DNA from: Hyphomicrobiales bacterium | GTDB taxonomy: Bacteria; Pseudomonadota; Alphaproteobacteria; Rhizobiales; Xanthobacteraceae | Assembly: GCA_009377755.1 (NCBI GenBank) | Contig: WHTM01000018.1 | Span: 1-64,000 of the forward strand | DNA length: 64,000 bases | Direction: 5' to 3' | Shown: piece after piece, positions 28,092 through 36,664 of the stretch | How the letters are laid out: every line of letters begins with the position of its first letter | Position numbering within the stretch: position 1 is the first letter of the stretch | Program-made: the position numbers and the translations under genes | The notes under the pieces: model-generated | Told to the model about the DNA's origin: nothing | What the model saw: the letters and a program-made list of their open reading frames with translations, nothing else | Databases searched by the model: none

Positions 28092-28910
28092 CTATGGGGC
28101 GATCTGCGCCAGTTCTGCCGCGGCCAGTTCCGCGACCGCGAAATCTCTTTTGGCCGACTCGCCATCGCCGATGAACCAAGCCGCCGAGAGGCCGGTCCAA
28201 GCCAAAATCCATTGGAGCAACCGCTTACGCTCCAGCCCGGCCGCCTTGCCGACAACCTCCAGCCGTCGCAAGAAACGGCTGGGCACCGTCGCCACCGGAT
28301 GCGCGGGGTGTGCAAGATCGGGGTTGCAGAAGAGGTTGGCGTAATCGAAGCCGCGTTCCCCGATCAGGCCCTTCGGGTCGATGGCCAGCCAGCCGCGAGG
28401 GCCAAAGTCGAGAATGTTTCCGTGATGGACGTCTCCATGAAGCGCGACGACATCCTGCGGTGAGGCCAAAAGCTCGCGAGCGGCTGTCGCGCACGCCGTC
28501 AAAATCCCGCCGTGTTTTGCCGCGGCAGGCTCCAGTTCCTGAAACCACCGCTTCAGCGGAATCAGCTCAGGTCGTACTCGATTTCTCGGCGCATGGAGCC
28601 GCGCCACGACTTGGCAGATGATGCGGCTTGCTTCGTCATCCCGGCCAGACTGGGCCATTTCGATCAATGAGATCGTCCCTTCGGCGCGTTCCAAGAGCAG
28701 CGCGTCACCATCACGCGCGAGCACGCGCGCCGCGCCATCTCCGTCCCACCATTCCATCAGCAGTCCGCCGAACTTCTCTTCGTCCTCTGTCGCGATCTTC
28801 AGCATGGCCGGCACGCCGTTCAAGCGAACGGGCAAGAGCCGGCTGCCGAGGGTGATGATGGGGTCGCCGTCAGCCTTCAAGCGCCATTGATTCAGGTATT
28901 CCTCGAACAT
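28092..28910 (-). CDS. APH(6)-like aminoglycoside phosphotransferase family kinase
   Basis: A 272-residue small-molecule kinase with the APH fold, closest in pattern to streptomycin 6-kinases. LNGVPAMLKIATEDEEKFGGLLMEWWDG gives the ATP-binding Lys. The catalytic loop HGDVHHGNIL lies near residues 158-167 and the metal-binding segment AIDPKGLIGERGFDYANLF near 175-193. All catalytic residues are present. It lies between core genes with no mobile element except distant repeats. Whether it gives resistance or acts on an endogenous substrate is open. Confidence 0.85.
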   Translation of the reverse strand: MFEEYLNQWRLKADGDPIITLGSRLLPVRLNGVPAMLKIATEDEEKFGGLLMEWWDGDGAARVLARDGDALLLERAEGTISLIEMAQSGRDDEASRIICQVVARLHAPRNRVRPELIPLKRWFQELEPAAAKHGGILTACATAARELLASPQDVVALHGDVHHGNILDFGPRGWLAIDPKGLIGERGFDYANLFCNPDLAHPAHPVATVPSRFLRRLEVVGKAAGLERKRLLQWILAWTGLSAAWFIGDGESAKRDFAVAELAAAELAQIAP

Positions 28911-28937
28911 GGCTGAAAGTATCGTCTTGGCATCCGG

Positions 28938-29846
28938 CTATGGTGCAGCCCGCCGAATTTTTGCTGCAGGTTGCGCCCCCAGAATCGTCGCGCGCACCCA
29001 CCACGACGGCTGGGCGCGGCGCACGAGGGCTGCCGCTGCAGTCGCCGCTTTGAGGGTGTCGAACAAACCGAAGCAGGTGGCGCCGGAGCCGGACATGCGC
29101 GCCAGGTGGCAGCCGGGCAGCGCGCGTAAGGCTGCGAGCACATCGCCGATCACCGGCTGCAGGGCGATAGCGGCGGGTTCGAGATCGTTGCCGTGCGCGG
29201 CGAGATAGGTCAGGAGCGCCGGACGCTCGCACGGAACCGCATCGGCGGATTCGCCGGCATCGGTTCCAGCGACGGCAGGCGCCCTCAGGACCGCGAAAAC
29301 CTCGTGCGTTGGCACGCTCACACCGGGATTGACCAGCACGGCCGGAAGGTTCGGTAGTGCAAGCGGCGCGGTCAGAAGGTCGCCGATGCCGCGCATGCGC
29401 CGCGGGCGCGGGTCGAGGCAGACCGGCACGTCGGCACCGGTGGCGATCGCGGCGTCGTAGAGGCGCGGATCGTCAGGCGCCATCCGGTTGGCGCGCGCCA
29501 GCAGCCGCAAGGCCGCCGCCGCATCGGCCGAACCGCCGCCGAGGCCGGCGGCGACCGGCAGGTGCTTGTCCAGCGTGAAGTGGCCGAGATGCAGTGGGGT
29601 GACCCGATCGGCAAGGGCCTGCGCCGCCCGGCGCACAAGATTATCCCTGTCGGGTCCAGCCGCGCCGGCGGTCGGCCCGCGTGCGGTCAATTGCAACGCA
29701 AGGCCGGGGACGAAGCTCAGCCGGTCGGCGAGGCGGGCAAAGACCACGAGACTGTCGAGCTCGTGATAGCCGTCGGAACGGCGGCCGCGCACCCGCAGAG
29801 TCAGATTGACCTTGGCGAAAGCCCGGTCGACGAGCGGCGCGGCCAC
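28938..29846 (-). CDS. ispE: 4-(cytidine 5'-diphospho)-2-C-methyl-D-erythritol kinase
   Basis: IspE phosphorylates CDP-methylerythritol in the MEP route to isoprenoids. A 302-residue GHMP kinase: AFAKVNLTLRVRGRRSDGYHELDSLVVFA at the N-terminus, the ATP-binding VAAGLGGGSADAAAALRLL near residues 92-110, and MSGSGATCFGLF near 255. The start is GTG, ten bases after the stop of the TPR gene, so translation is probably coupled. The MEP pathway supplies the polyprenyl synthase encoded at 27.0-28.0 kb. Confidence 0.95.
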   Translation of the reverse strand: MAAPLVDRAFAKVNLTLRVRGRRSDGYHELDSLVVFARLADRLSFVPGLALQLTARGPTAGAAGPDRDNLVRRAAQALADRVTPLHLGHFTLDKHLPVAAGLGGGSADAAAALRLLARANRMAPDDPRLYDAAIATGADVPVCLDPRPRRMRGIGDLLTAPLALPNLPAVLVNPGVSVPTHEVFAVLRAPAVAGTDAGESADAVPCERPALLTYLAAHGNDLEPAAIALQPVIGDVLAALRALPGCHLARMSGSGATCFGLFDTLKAATAAAALVRRAQPSWWVRATILGAQPAAKIRRAAP

Positions 29847-29856
29847 GGCCGCCGGC

Positions 29857-31593
29857 TCACCCGCCTTTGTCGGGCTTCTTCGCCTGGTGCGCCCGCGCCC
29901 CCGGCGTCTCCTCCGACAGGCCGTCCTTCAGCTTCTTCTCGATCTGCGCGAGATCTTCGGGTTCCGGCTTGAGGTCGCGGGCATGCGCCCACTGGAAGCT
30001 CGCCTCGAGCCGGCGCCCGACGCGCCAGTAGGCGTCGCCCAGGTGATCGTTGATGGTCGGATCTTCCGGCCGGATCTCGATCGCACGTTCGAGATGCTTC
30101 ACCGCCTCTTCGTAGTTGCCGAGGCGGTAGTAGGCCCAGCCGAGCGAGTCGACGATGTAGCCGTCATCCGGTCGCTGCTCGACGGCCTTGCGGATCATCG
30201 CCATGCCTTCGTCGAGGTTGTGGCCGTGGTCGACCCAGGAATAACCGAGATAGTTGAGCACGTGCGGCTGGTCGGGAAACAGTTCGAGTGCCTTCTTTAG
30301 ATCGACCTCGGCCTTCTCCCACTGCTTCGAACGCTCATAGCAGATGCCCCGAAAGTAGAAGACCGACCAATCCGACTTCTGCGGGTCGCTGATGCTGCTG
30401 ATCGCCTGCGCGTAGACCTCCGCGCAGTCGGCGAACTGCTTGCGCCCGCGCAGGATATTGCCGAGCGCCATGATCGCTTCACGGTCGTCGACGCGCTGAG
30501 CGATCAGTTTTTGCAGCTGTTCCTTCGACTCGTTCGTCCGGTCCAGGCTGTCGAGATTCATCGCCAGCTGGATCGCCGCGTTGCGGTAGAGCGGCGAGCT
30601 TTTCGGTACCTTGGCGTAGATCTTCAGTGCCTGGTCCGGCTTCTTGAGATTCTCGTAGAGGTCGGCAAGCGAGAGCAGCCCCAGCGCGTGATTTGGCGAC
30701 AGGTAGACGGCGAGCTGGAGGTAGAGCAGTCCGAGATCTTCGCCGCCTCGGCGCCCGAACGACGCTCCGATGCCGTACAGCACCTCTGCGCCACCGGATG
30801 CTGCCGTATTGACGATCTGCGGGACGGCCTGGCCGCGCTGTAGGCGATCCAGGGCCTCCGTGATCAGCGGATGCCGCGGCAGCACCTTGTCGAATTCCTG
30901 GAAGATCGTCAGCGCCCGTTCCTTGTCGTGGCGCGACGCCCAGCTGCCATAGGCTTCGACGACCCGCAGCATGGTCGGATCGAGCTTGTGCGCCTGCTGG
31001 AAGCGCTTCCCGGCATCTTTCCGCCGTCCGGCAAGGTCGAGGATCAGGCCGGCGTGCAGGTCCTTGAACAGGCCGTACCATTCCGGACCGCTGAGCCGGT
31101 CGATCGTCTCGACGGCGGCACGCCAATCGCCGGCGCCGAATTGCGCCCAGGCGACCAGAAGGGTCGGTGCGAGGTCGGTGATCGGCCCGTGTACCGCCCG
31201 AAGCAGGTTGGGGCGGGCGGCCTTGTAGCGCTGCTGCTTAAGCGAGCGCACGCCGAGGGCCAGCCGGGCGAGGCGGCCATTGCGATCGAGATTGACGGCG
31301 CGCTCGGCGAGCCGTGCGGCCATATCGATTTCACCGTCGGCCAGGACGGCGAGGAAAGCGCGTTCTAGAAGCTCGGCATTGCGCGGGTCGGCGCGCAGCG
31401 CCGACCGGTAGTACACGGCGGCCGCGCTCGAATCGCGCTGGGCGCCGGCATGCCGGGCCGCCAGGTAGCTGCCGAGCGGCGAACCTGAGAGGGGCGGGAT
31501 CTGCGACTGGGCCGCCAGGGCCGGTGCCCACGCGACGATGAAGCCCGCAGAGGCGACGCCGGCAAGGCGCCGAAGTCGGTTTGAAGCGGTCAC
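29857..31593 (-). CDS. Exported tetratricopeptide-repeat protein
   Basis: A 578-residue protein with a signal peptide (LAGVASAGFIVAWAPALAAQ) and about ten TPR units filling most of the rest. Examples are AAVYYRSALRADPRNAELLERAF near residue 57 and GKRFQQAHKLDPTMLRVVEAYGSWA near 195. Well-formed units also occur at 400-520, including KALELFPDQPHVLNYLGYSWVDHG and YEEAVKHLERAIEIRPEDPTINDHLGDAYWR. It is followed ten bases on by ispE. This gene pair is common in Hyphomicrobiales. It probably acts as a periplasmic scaffold; no specific role is known to me. Confidence 0.88.
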   Translation of the reverse strand: MTASNRLRRLAGVASAGFIVAWAPALAAQSQIPPLSGSPLGSYLAARHAGAQRDSSAAAVYYRSALRADPRNAELLERAFLAVLADGEIDMAARLAERAVNLDRNGRLARLALGVRSLKQQRYKAARPNLLRAVHGPITDLAPTLLVAWAQFGAGDWRAAVETIDRLSGPEWYGLFKDLHAGLILDLAGRRKDAGKRFQQAHKLDPTMLRVVEAYGSWASRHDKERALTIFQEFDKVLPRHPLITEALDRLQRGQAVPQIVNTAASGGAEVLYGIGASFGRRGGEDLGLLYLQLAVYLSPNHALGLLSLADLYENLKKPDQALKIYAKVPKSSPLYRNAAIQLAMNLDSLDRTNESKEQLQKLIAQRVDDREAIMALGNILRGRKQFADCAEVYAQAISSISDPQKSDWSVFYFRGICYERSKQWEKAEVDLKKALELFPDQPHVLNYLGYSWVDHGHNLDEGMAMIRKAVEQRPDDGYIVDSLGWAYYRLGNYEEAVKHLERAIEIRPEDPTINDHLGDAYWRVGRRLEASFQWAHARDLKPEPEDLAQIEKKLKDGLSEETPGARAHQAKKPDKGG

Positions 31594-31940
31594 GGGTCGA
31601 TGATCTCCATCCAGCAGATCGGCCTGCGCAACGCAGCCGCCATATTGTCGTGAGAATGGCCCCTTTGCCCCAGCCTCGCAAGGCGCCGAGACAGCTTGAC
31701 CGTGGCGGTGTGGCGGTATCGTGACGAATTCAGTGATTTATCCATGCAAGCAGCATCAGCTTATGTCTTCCAACCGTGTCGCATGAGGTGCGCCTCGACC
31801 TGCGGAGTTGCGGTGTTCGAGCGGTATCCCGATGTTGACCTGGTTCGGTCCATCGCACGGCGGAAGACTGCGTGCCGCATTCGCCCGACGACGATGCTCG
31901 CCGATGATTGAGCTGATTGATGTGGCGGCACGTTCGGCCC
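31594..31940. other. Gap between the ETF-QO gene and the TPR gene
   Basis: 347 bp with no gene I can support. It should contain the promoter of the TPR-ispE operon. I see no convincing hairpin or known regulatory motif in it. Confidence 0.5.
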
Positions 31941-33596
31941 TCACATATTCGGATAGTTCGGACCGCCGCCGCCTTCCGGCGGTAACCAGGTGATGTTCTG
32001 ATTCGGGTCCTTGATGTCGCAGGTCTTGCAGTGCACGCAGTTCTGCGCGTTGATCACGAAGCGCGGAATGCCGCCCTCCTCGACCCATTCGTAGACGGCG
32101 GCCGGGCAATAGCGCTGCGACGGACCGGCATAGACGTCGTGCTCCGATGCCTGCTGCAGCGCCATGTCGGCGACGAGCAGGTGCACCGGCTGGTTCTCCT
32201 CGTGATTGGTGTTCGACAGGAACACCGACGACAGCTTGTCGAAGGTGAGCACGCCGTCCGGCTTCGGATAGGCGATCGGCTTTGATTGCGACGCCGGTAA
32301 GAGCGTCTCGTGATCGGCCTTGCGGTGCTTAAGCGTTCCGAACAGTGAAAATCCCAACGTGTTGGTCCACATGTCGAGCCCGGCGAGCCCGATGCCGAGG
32401 AAGGTGCCGAACCGCGACCATAGCGGCTTGGCGTTGCGCACCTTCCACAGGTCGCGGCCGATCGCCGACGACCGCCATGCCGCCTGGTATTCCGACAGGA
32501 TGTCGTGGGTGCGGCCGGCGGCGAGCGCCGCCGCGGCATGCTCGGCAGCGAGGATGCCGGACAGCATGGCGTTGTGGCTGCCCTTGATGCGCGGCACGTT
32601 GACGAAGCCCGCAGCGCAGCCGATCAGCGCGCCGCCCGGGAAGGCGAGGGCCGGCACCGACTGAAAGCCGCCCTCGGTGATCGCGCGCGCGCCGTAGCAG
32701 AGGCGCTTGCCGCCCTCGAACGTGCCGCGCACCAGCGGGTGGGTCTTGAAGCGCTGGAATTCGTCGAACGGCGACAGATACGGGTTCTGGTAGTTCAGGT
32801 GCACGACGAAGCCGACCGACACCAGGCCGTCGCCGAAGTGATACAGGAACGAGCCACCGCCGGTGCGGTTGTCGAGCGGCCATCCGAACGTGTGCTGCAC
32901 CAGGCCGGGGCGGTGCTTGTCCGGCGCGACCTGCCACAGCTCCTTGAGGCCGATGCCGAATTTCGGGTGGTCGCTGTCTTCCGCGAGCGCATAGCGGGCG
33001 ATCGCGATCTTGCTCAGGCTGCCGCGCGCGCCTTCGGCGAGCAGGGTGTACTTGCCGCGCAGCTCCATGCCGCGGGTGAAGCTCGATTTCGAGTGGCCGT
33101 CCTTGCCGATGCCCATGTCTCCGGTGGCGACGCCGGTGACCTCGCCGTTCTCGCCGGTGAGCAGTTCGGCGGCGGCGAAGCCGGGATAGATCTCGACGCC
33201 GAGCGCTTCCGCCTTGGTGGCGAGCCAGCGGCAGACGTCGCCGAGCGAGACGATGAAATTGCCGTGGTTGTTCAACAGCGGCGGCATCAGCAGGTTCGGC
33301 AGCCGCAGGCTCCCGGACGCACCGAGATAGTAGAACCGGTCGTCGGTGACCGGCGTCGTGATCGGCGTCTCTTCGCTGCGCCACTCCGGCAGCAGCCGGT
33401 CGAGGCCGATCGGATCGATCACTGCACCGGACAGGATGTGCGCGCCGACCTCCGAGCCCTTCTCGACCACCACGACGGTGATGTTGGGCGCGATCTGCTT
33501 GAGGCGGATGGCGGCGGCGAGCCCCGCCGGCCCGGCGCCGACGATAACGACGTCGAACTCCATGGATTCGCGGGCGGGCAGGTCGGTGTCAGCCAT
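31941..33596 (-). CDS. Electron transfer flavoprotein-ubiquinone oxidoreductase
   Basis: A 551-residue ETF-QO, which passes electrons from ETF (fatty-acid and amino-acid oxidation) to ubiquinone at the membrane. The FAD-binding VVIVGAGPAGLAAAIRL starts at residue 15. VGAHILSGAVIDP and the quinone-side GGFQSVPALAFPGGALIGCAAGFVNVPRIKGSHNAM near 310-345 are typical. The C-terminal ferredoxin-like part has the 4Fe-4S ligands in INAQNCVHCKTCDIKDP plus an earlier Cys in RYCPAAVY. ATG at residue 12 is a possible shorter start. Next to the divergent udg gene. Confidence 0.95.
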   Translation of the reverse strand: MADTDLPARESMEFDVVIVGAGPAGLAAAIRLKQIAPNITVVVVEKGSEVGAHILSGAVIDPIGLDRLLPEWRSEETPITTPVTDDRFYYLGASGSLRLPNLLMPPLLNNHGNFIVSLGDVCRWLATKAEALGVEIYPGFAAAELLTGENGEVTGVATGDMGIGKDGHSKSSFTRGMELRGKYTLLAEGARGSLSKIAIARYALAEDSDHPKFGIGLKELWQVAPDKHRPGLVQHTFGWPLDNRTGGGSFLYHFGDGLVSVGFVVHLNYQNPYLSPFDEFQRFKTHPLVRGTFEGGKRLCYGARAITEGGFQSVPALAFPGGALIGCAAGFVNVPRIKGSHNAMLSGILAAEHAAAALAAGRTHDILSEYQAAWRSSAIGRDLWKVRNAKPLWSRFGTFLGIGLAGLDMWTNTLGFSLFGTLKHRKADHETLLPASQSKPIAYPKPDGVLTFDKLSSVFLSNTNHEENQPVHLLVADMALQQASEHDVYAGPSQRYCPAAVYEWVEEGGIPRFVINAQNCVHCKTCDIKDPNQNITWLPPEGGGGPNYPNM

Positions 33597-33702
33597 GACG
33601 GTCCCGGCGGAAATCGGTGCTTATCTTTGAATCCTTCCACGTTTGCCGGCATGCGGCAATCGTCGGGGCGAAGTCCATTGTGCTACGATTGCCGCGCTGT
33701 TG

Positions 33703-34593
33703 ATGGCCATGACGACCGATTCAAACAAAGCCGCCCGCGAACTGCTTGCCTTCTATGTCGAGGCGGGGGCGGATGCCGTCCTGGGCGAAGCGCCTGTGGA
33801 TCGGTTTGCGGATGTGGGGCCTGCTCTTCACCCTCCCCTGGAGGGGGAGGGTCGGCAGGCTGAAAGCCGTCCGGGGTGGGGTGAGTCTCAGCGACAGACA
33901 AGATCACCCCCTCCCGGCGAGCTTCGCTCGCCGACCTCCCCCCTCCAGGGGGAGGTGAAGCAAGTCGCGTCGACCACATTGCCGCTCGCCCCCGAAGCCG
34001 CCGTCATGGCCGCGCGCGAGGCGGCGGCGACCGCGGCGAGCCTCGACGACCTGCGGGCGATCCTCGACCAGTTCGAGGGCTGTGCGTTGCGCGCAACCGC
34101 CTCACGGTTGGTGTTCGCCGACGGCAATCCGGCAGGCCGCGTGATGTTCGTTGGCGAGGCGCCGGGGCGCGACGAGGACCTCCAGGGCCTCCCCTTTGTC
34201 GGCCGCTCCGGACAGTTGCTCGACCGCATGCTGGCGGCGATTGGTCTTGACCGCACGTCGGTCTACATCGCCAACATCGTTCCCTGGCGTCCGCCCGGAA
34301 ACCGCACGCCGACGCCGCAGGAATCGCAGACCTGCCTGCCGTTCATCCGGCGGCAGATCGAACTGGCAGACCCCGATCTGCTGGTCTGCCTCGGCGGCCC
34401 ATCGGCGCAGGCGCTGCTCGGCGTGCGCGAAGGGATCATGCGCACGCGCGGGCGCTGGTTCTCCTACCAGAGCGGGGCGCGTGAAATCCGCGCCATCGCC
34501 ACCTTCCACCCGGCCTTCCTGCTGCGCAGCCCGCTGCAGAAGCGGATCGCCTGGCGCGATTTCCTGGCGATCCGGAAAGCGCTTCGGACTTAG
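33703..34593 (+). CDS. Type 4/5-like uracil-DNA glycosylase
   Basis: A 296-residue UDG-superfamily enzyme that excises uracil from DNA. FVGEAPGRDEDLQGLPFVGRSGQLLDRML near residues 148-176 holds motif A with its Glu/Asp. NIVPWRPPGNRTPT follows near 190, and the C-terminal HPAFLLR is motif B. Cys residues occur at FEGC, SQTC and LLVC; a full four-Cys iron-sulfur set is not obvious. Residues about 42-86 (HPPLEGEGRQAE... SPLQGEVK) are encoded by an inserted inverted repeat and do not belong to the family, which makes this protein 45 residues longer than expected. ATG 33703 chosen; 33709 is equally possible. Confidence 0.9.
   Translation: MAMTTDSNKAARELLAFYVEAGADAVLGEAPVDRFADVGPALHPPLEGEGRQAESRPGWGESQRQTRSPPPGELRSPTSPLQGEVKQVASTTLPLAPEAAVMAAREAAATAASLDDLRAILDQFEGCALRATASRLVFADGNPAGRVMFVGEAPGRDEDLQGLPFVGRSGQLLDRMLAAIGLDRTSVYIANIVPWRPPGNRTPTPQESQTCLPFIRRQIELADPDLLVCLGGPSAQALLGVREGIMRTRGRWFSYQSGAREIRAIATFHPAFLLRSPLQKRIAWRDFLAIRKALRT
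33826..33960. repeat. 135-bp inverted repeat inserted in frame in the UDG gene
   Basis: CTTCACCCTCCCCTGGAGGG... (33826-33855) is nearly the reverse complement of the last 30 bases (33931-33960). A small GGCGAGC-TTC-GCTCGCC hairpin lies inside, at 33917-33933. The length is 45 codons exactly and no stop occurs in the gene's frame. It replaces nothing obvious: family-like sequence resumes on each side. Confidence 0.85.
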
Positions 34594-34596
34594 CGC

Positions 34597-34750
34597 GTGT
34601 CCCGGACGCGCTGCAGCGTGAAACGCTGCTGCGCTGATCCGGGACCGTTCCAAACACCGTCTTCTTAACGGTCCCGGTTCTGCAGCGCGTCATTGCATAG
34701 CGCGCGAAGACGCGCGTAAACGCGCTTATGCCGCGCTGCGCCCGGGACAC
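34597..34750. repeat. GTGTCCCGG...CCGGGACAC repeat between convergent genes
   Basis: A 154-bp palindromic mosaic: GTGTCCCGGACGCGCTGCAGCG at one end, GCGCTGCGCCCGGGACAC at the other, with GGGACCGTT and AACGGTCCC as inner arms. It fills the whole gap between the convergent udg and cupin genes and may act as a bidirectional terminator. Confidence 0.7.
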
Positions 34751-34755
34751 GGGCG

Positions 34756-35118
34756 CTACTTCCGCATATAGGCCGGCGTGCCACCTGCGAGAAAATCCTC
34801 TCGCGGCGGCGCGAAGATGTCGACCACCTCGGTGTCCTCGGGAAACCACGCCTCGTGCTCGACGCCGCCGGAGATCACCGCCATGTCGCCGGGGCCGCAG
34901 ACACGGCGCTCGTTGCCGAGGCGGAATTCCATCTTGCCTTTGAGTATCCAGAAAATCTGCTCATGCGGATGCTGGTGCGCGGCGGCGTGCGCGCCGGCCT
35001 TCATGCTCCAGACCACCAGCATGCACTGATCACCGGCGACCAATCGGCGGCTGATCTTGTCGGTGACCTGCTCCTCGGCGAGCGACGTCAGCGAGGCAAA
35101 TCCGGCGAGCTTGGGCAT
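34756..35118 (-). CDS. Single-domain cupin protein
   Basis: A 120-residue cupin. Motif 1 is HAAAHQHPHEQIFWILKGKMEFRLG near residues 46-70, with three His and the Glu that bind metal. Motif 2 is GPGDMAVISGGVEHEAWFPED near 75-95 with the last His. The protein is a lone small barrel; such proteins can be isomerases, dioxygenases or binding proteins, and nothing near it selects one. It is convergent with udg and divergent from cydAB. Confidence 0.88.
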   Translation of the reverse strand: MPKLAGFASLTSLAEEQVTDKISRRLVAGDQCMLVVWSMKAGAHAAAHQHPHEQIFWILKGKMEFRLGNERRVCGPGDMAVISGGVEHEAWFPEDTEVVDIFAPPREDFLAGGTPAYMRK

Positions 35119-35272
35119 GGCATGACCCCCGGGGATTGATGACGTTCCGCTGCTCTATGCGCGGCAGCCGGCACATTGTCCACTGCCGGGGCAGCCCCCA
35201 CCTATAAGCCGAACCGGAAGCGTCCTGGACTGCTCTTTGGTCTTGGGCGACGCATCATCAGGTGGCAGTCCG

Positions 35273-36664
35273 ATGGACCTCGACCCCGTCCTGTTGGCCC
35301 GGCTGCAGTTCGCCTTCACGATCTCGTTTCACATCATCTTTCCAAGCTTCACCATCGGGCTTGCCGCCTATATCGCCACCCTCGAAGTGATGTGGTCGTG
35401 GACCGGGCAGGACCGCTACAGGCGCGTCGCCCGGTTCTGGACCAAAATCTTCGCGGTGTCGTTCGCCATGGGCGTGGTGTCGGGCATCGTGCTCTCCTAC
35501 GAGCTCGGCACCAACTGGAGCCGGTTCTCCGCCGCGTTCGGCAACATCATCGGGCCGCTCGCCGGCTACGAGGTGCTGACCGCGTTCTTCCTGGAAGCGA
35601 CCTTCCTCGGGATCCTGCTGTTCGGCGGCGACCGCGTGCCGCGCTGGCTGCACGTCTTTTCCGCCATCGCGGTCGCGACCGGAACGGCTATTTCCGCGTT
35701 CTGGATTCTCTCCGCCAACAGCTTCATGCACACGCCCGCCGGCCACGAGATGCGCGACGGCGTCGCCTATCCGCTCGACTGGTGGGCGATCGTGTTCAAT
35801 CCGAGCTTCCCGTATCGTTTCGCACACATGCTCAACGCGTCGTATCTGACCGGCGGATTCGTCGTGCTCGCGGTCGGCGCGCGCTATCTGCTGGCCGGCC
35901 GCCATGTGGAGGAAGCGCGCACGATGCTGCGTATGACGGTCGCGCTGCTGGCGGTGTTGGCGCCGTTGCAGCTCCTGCTCGGCGATCAGCATGGGCTCAA
36001 CACGCTCGGGCACCAGCCGATCAAGATCGCCGCGATGGAGGCGCACTGGGACGGCAGCAAGCCGGGCGACTTCCATATTTTCGCCTGGCCGGACGAAAAG
36101 ACGGAAACAAACCGTTTCGCGATTTCGATCCCACGCGGCGCGTCGCTGGTCCTGAAACATGACCCGGACGGACTGTTTCCCGGTCTGACGAGCGTTCCGG
36201 CATCGGACCGGCCGCCGGTCGTCACGGTGTTCTTCGCCTTCCGCATCATGCTGGCGATCGGCTTCTTCATGATCGCCGCGGCGCTCTACGGCGCGTGGCT
36301 GTGGTGGCGCGGACGATTGTTCGAGACGCGCTGGTTCCTGCACGTGTTGGCGCACAGCTGGTGGACCGGCTTCGTCGCGGTGCTCGCCGGCTGGATCGTG
36401 ACCGAGAGCGGCCGGCAGCCGTGGATCGTCTATGGACTCATGCGCACGGCCGATGCGACCTCGCCGGTGCTCGGCGGCGCGGTCTTGGCCACGCTGGTGC
36501 TGTTCGTGCTGGTCTACGGCGCCATCTTCTCGGCCGGCATCTACTACATCAACCGCCTGCTCTCGGCAGGCATCGTCGGTGGCGATCAGCCCGCGCCGGT
36601 GGCTGGATCGCCAATGGCAGCGGCCGAGCCTGCCGGCCGGGTGGCGCTGCGGAAAGAAGGATGA
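35273..36664 (+). CDS. cydA: Cytochrome bd-type quinol oxidase subunit I (CIO-like)
   Basis: Subunit I of the membrane oxidase that reduces oxygen with quinol. About 463 residues and nine membrane helices. RLQFAFTISFHIIFPSFTIG gives the haem ligand His; MGVVSGIVLSYELGTNW and YEVLTAFFLEATFLGILLFG hold the conserved Glu residues, and VTESGRQPWIVYG is the GRQPW quinol motif. The periplasmic Q loop is short, as in the cyanide-insensitive (CioA) branch. ATG 35273 (MDLDPVLLARLQF) is preceded by AGGTGG; the upstream extension is unlikely. The stop overlaps the cydB start (ATGA). Confidence 0.96.
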   Translation: MDLDPVLLARLQFAFTISFHIIFPSFTIGLAAYIATLEVMWSWTGQDRYRRVARFWTKIFAVSFAMGVVSGIVLSYELGTNWSRFSAAFGNIIGPLAGYEVLTAFFLEATFLGILLFGGDRVPRWLHVFSAIAVATGTAISAFWILSANSFMHTPAGHEMRDGVAYPLDWWAIVFNPSFPYRFAHMLNASYLTGGFVVLAVGARYLLAGRHVEEARTMLRMTVALLAVLAPLQLLLGDQHGLNTLGHQPIKIAAMEAHWDGSKPGDFHIFAWPDEKTETNRFAISIPRGASLVLKHDPDGLFPGLTSVPASDRPPVVTVFFAFRIMLAIGFFMIAAALYGAWLWWRGRLFETRWFLHVLAHSWWTGFVAVLAGWIVTESGRQPWIVYGLMRTADATSPVLGGAVLATLVLFVLVYGAIFSAGIYYINRLLSAGIVGGDQPAPVAGSPMAAAEPAGRVALRKEG

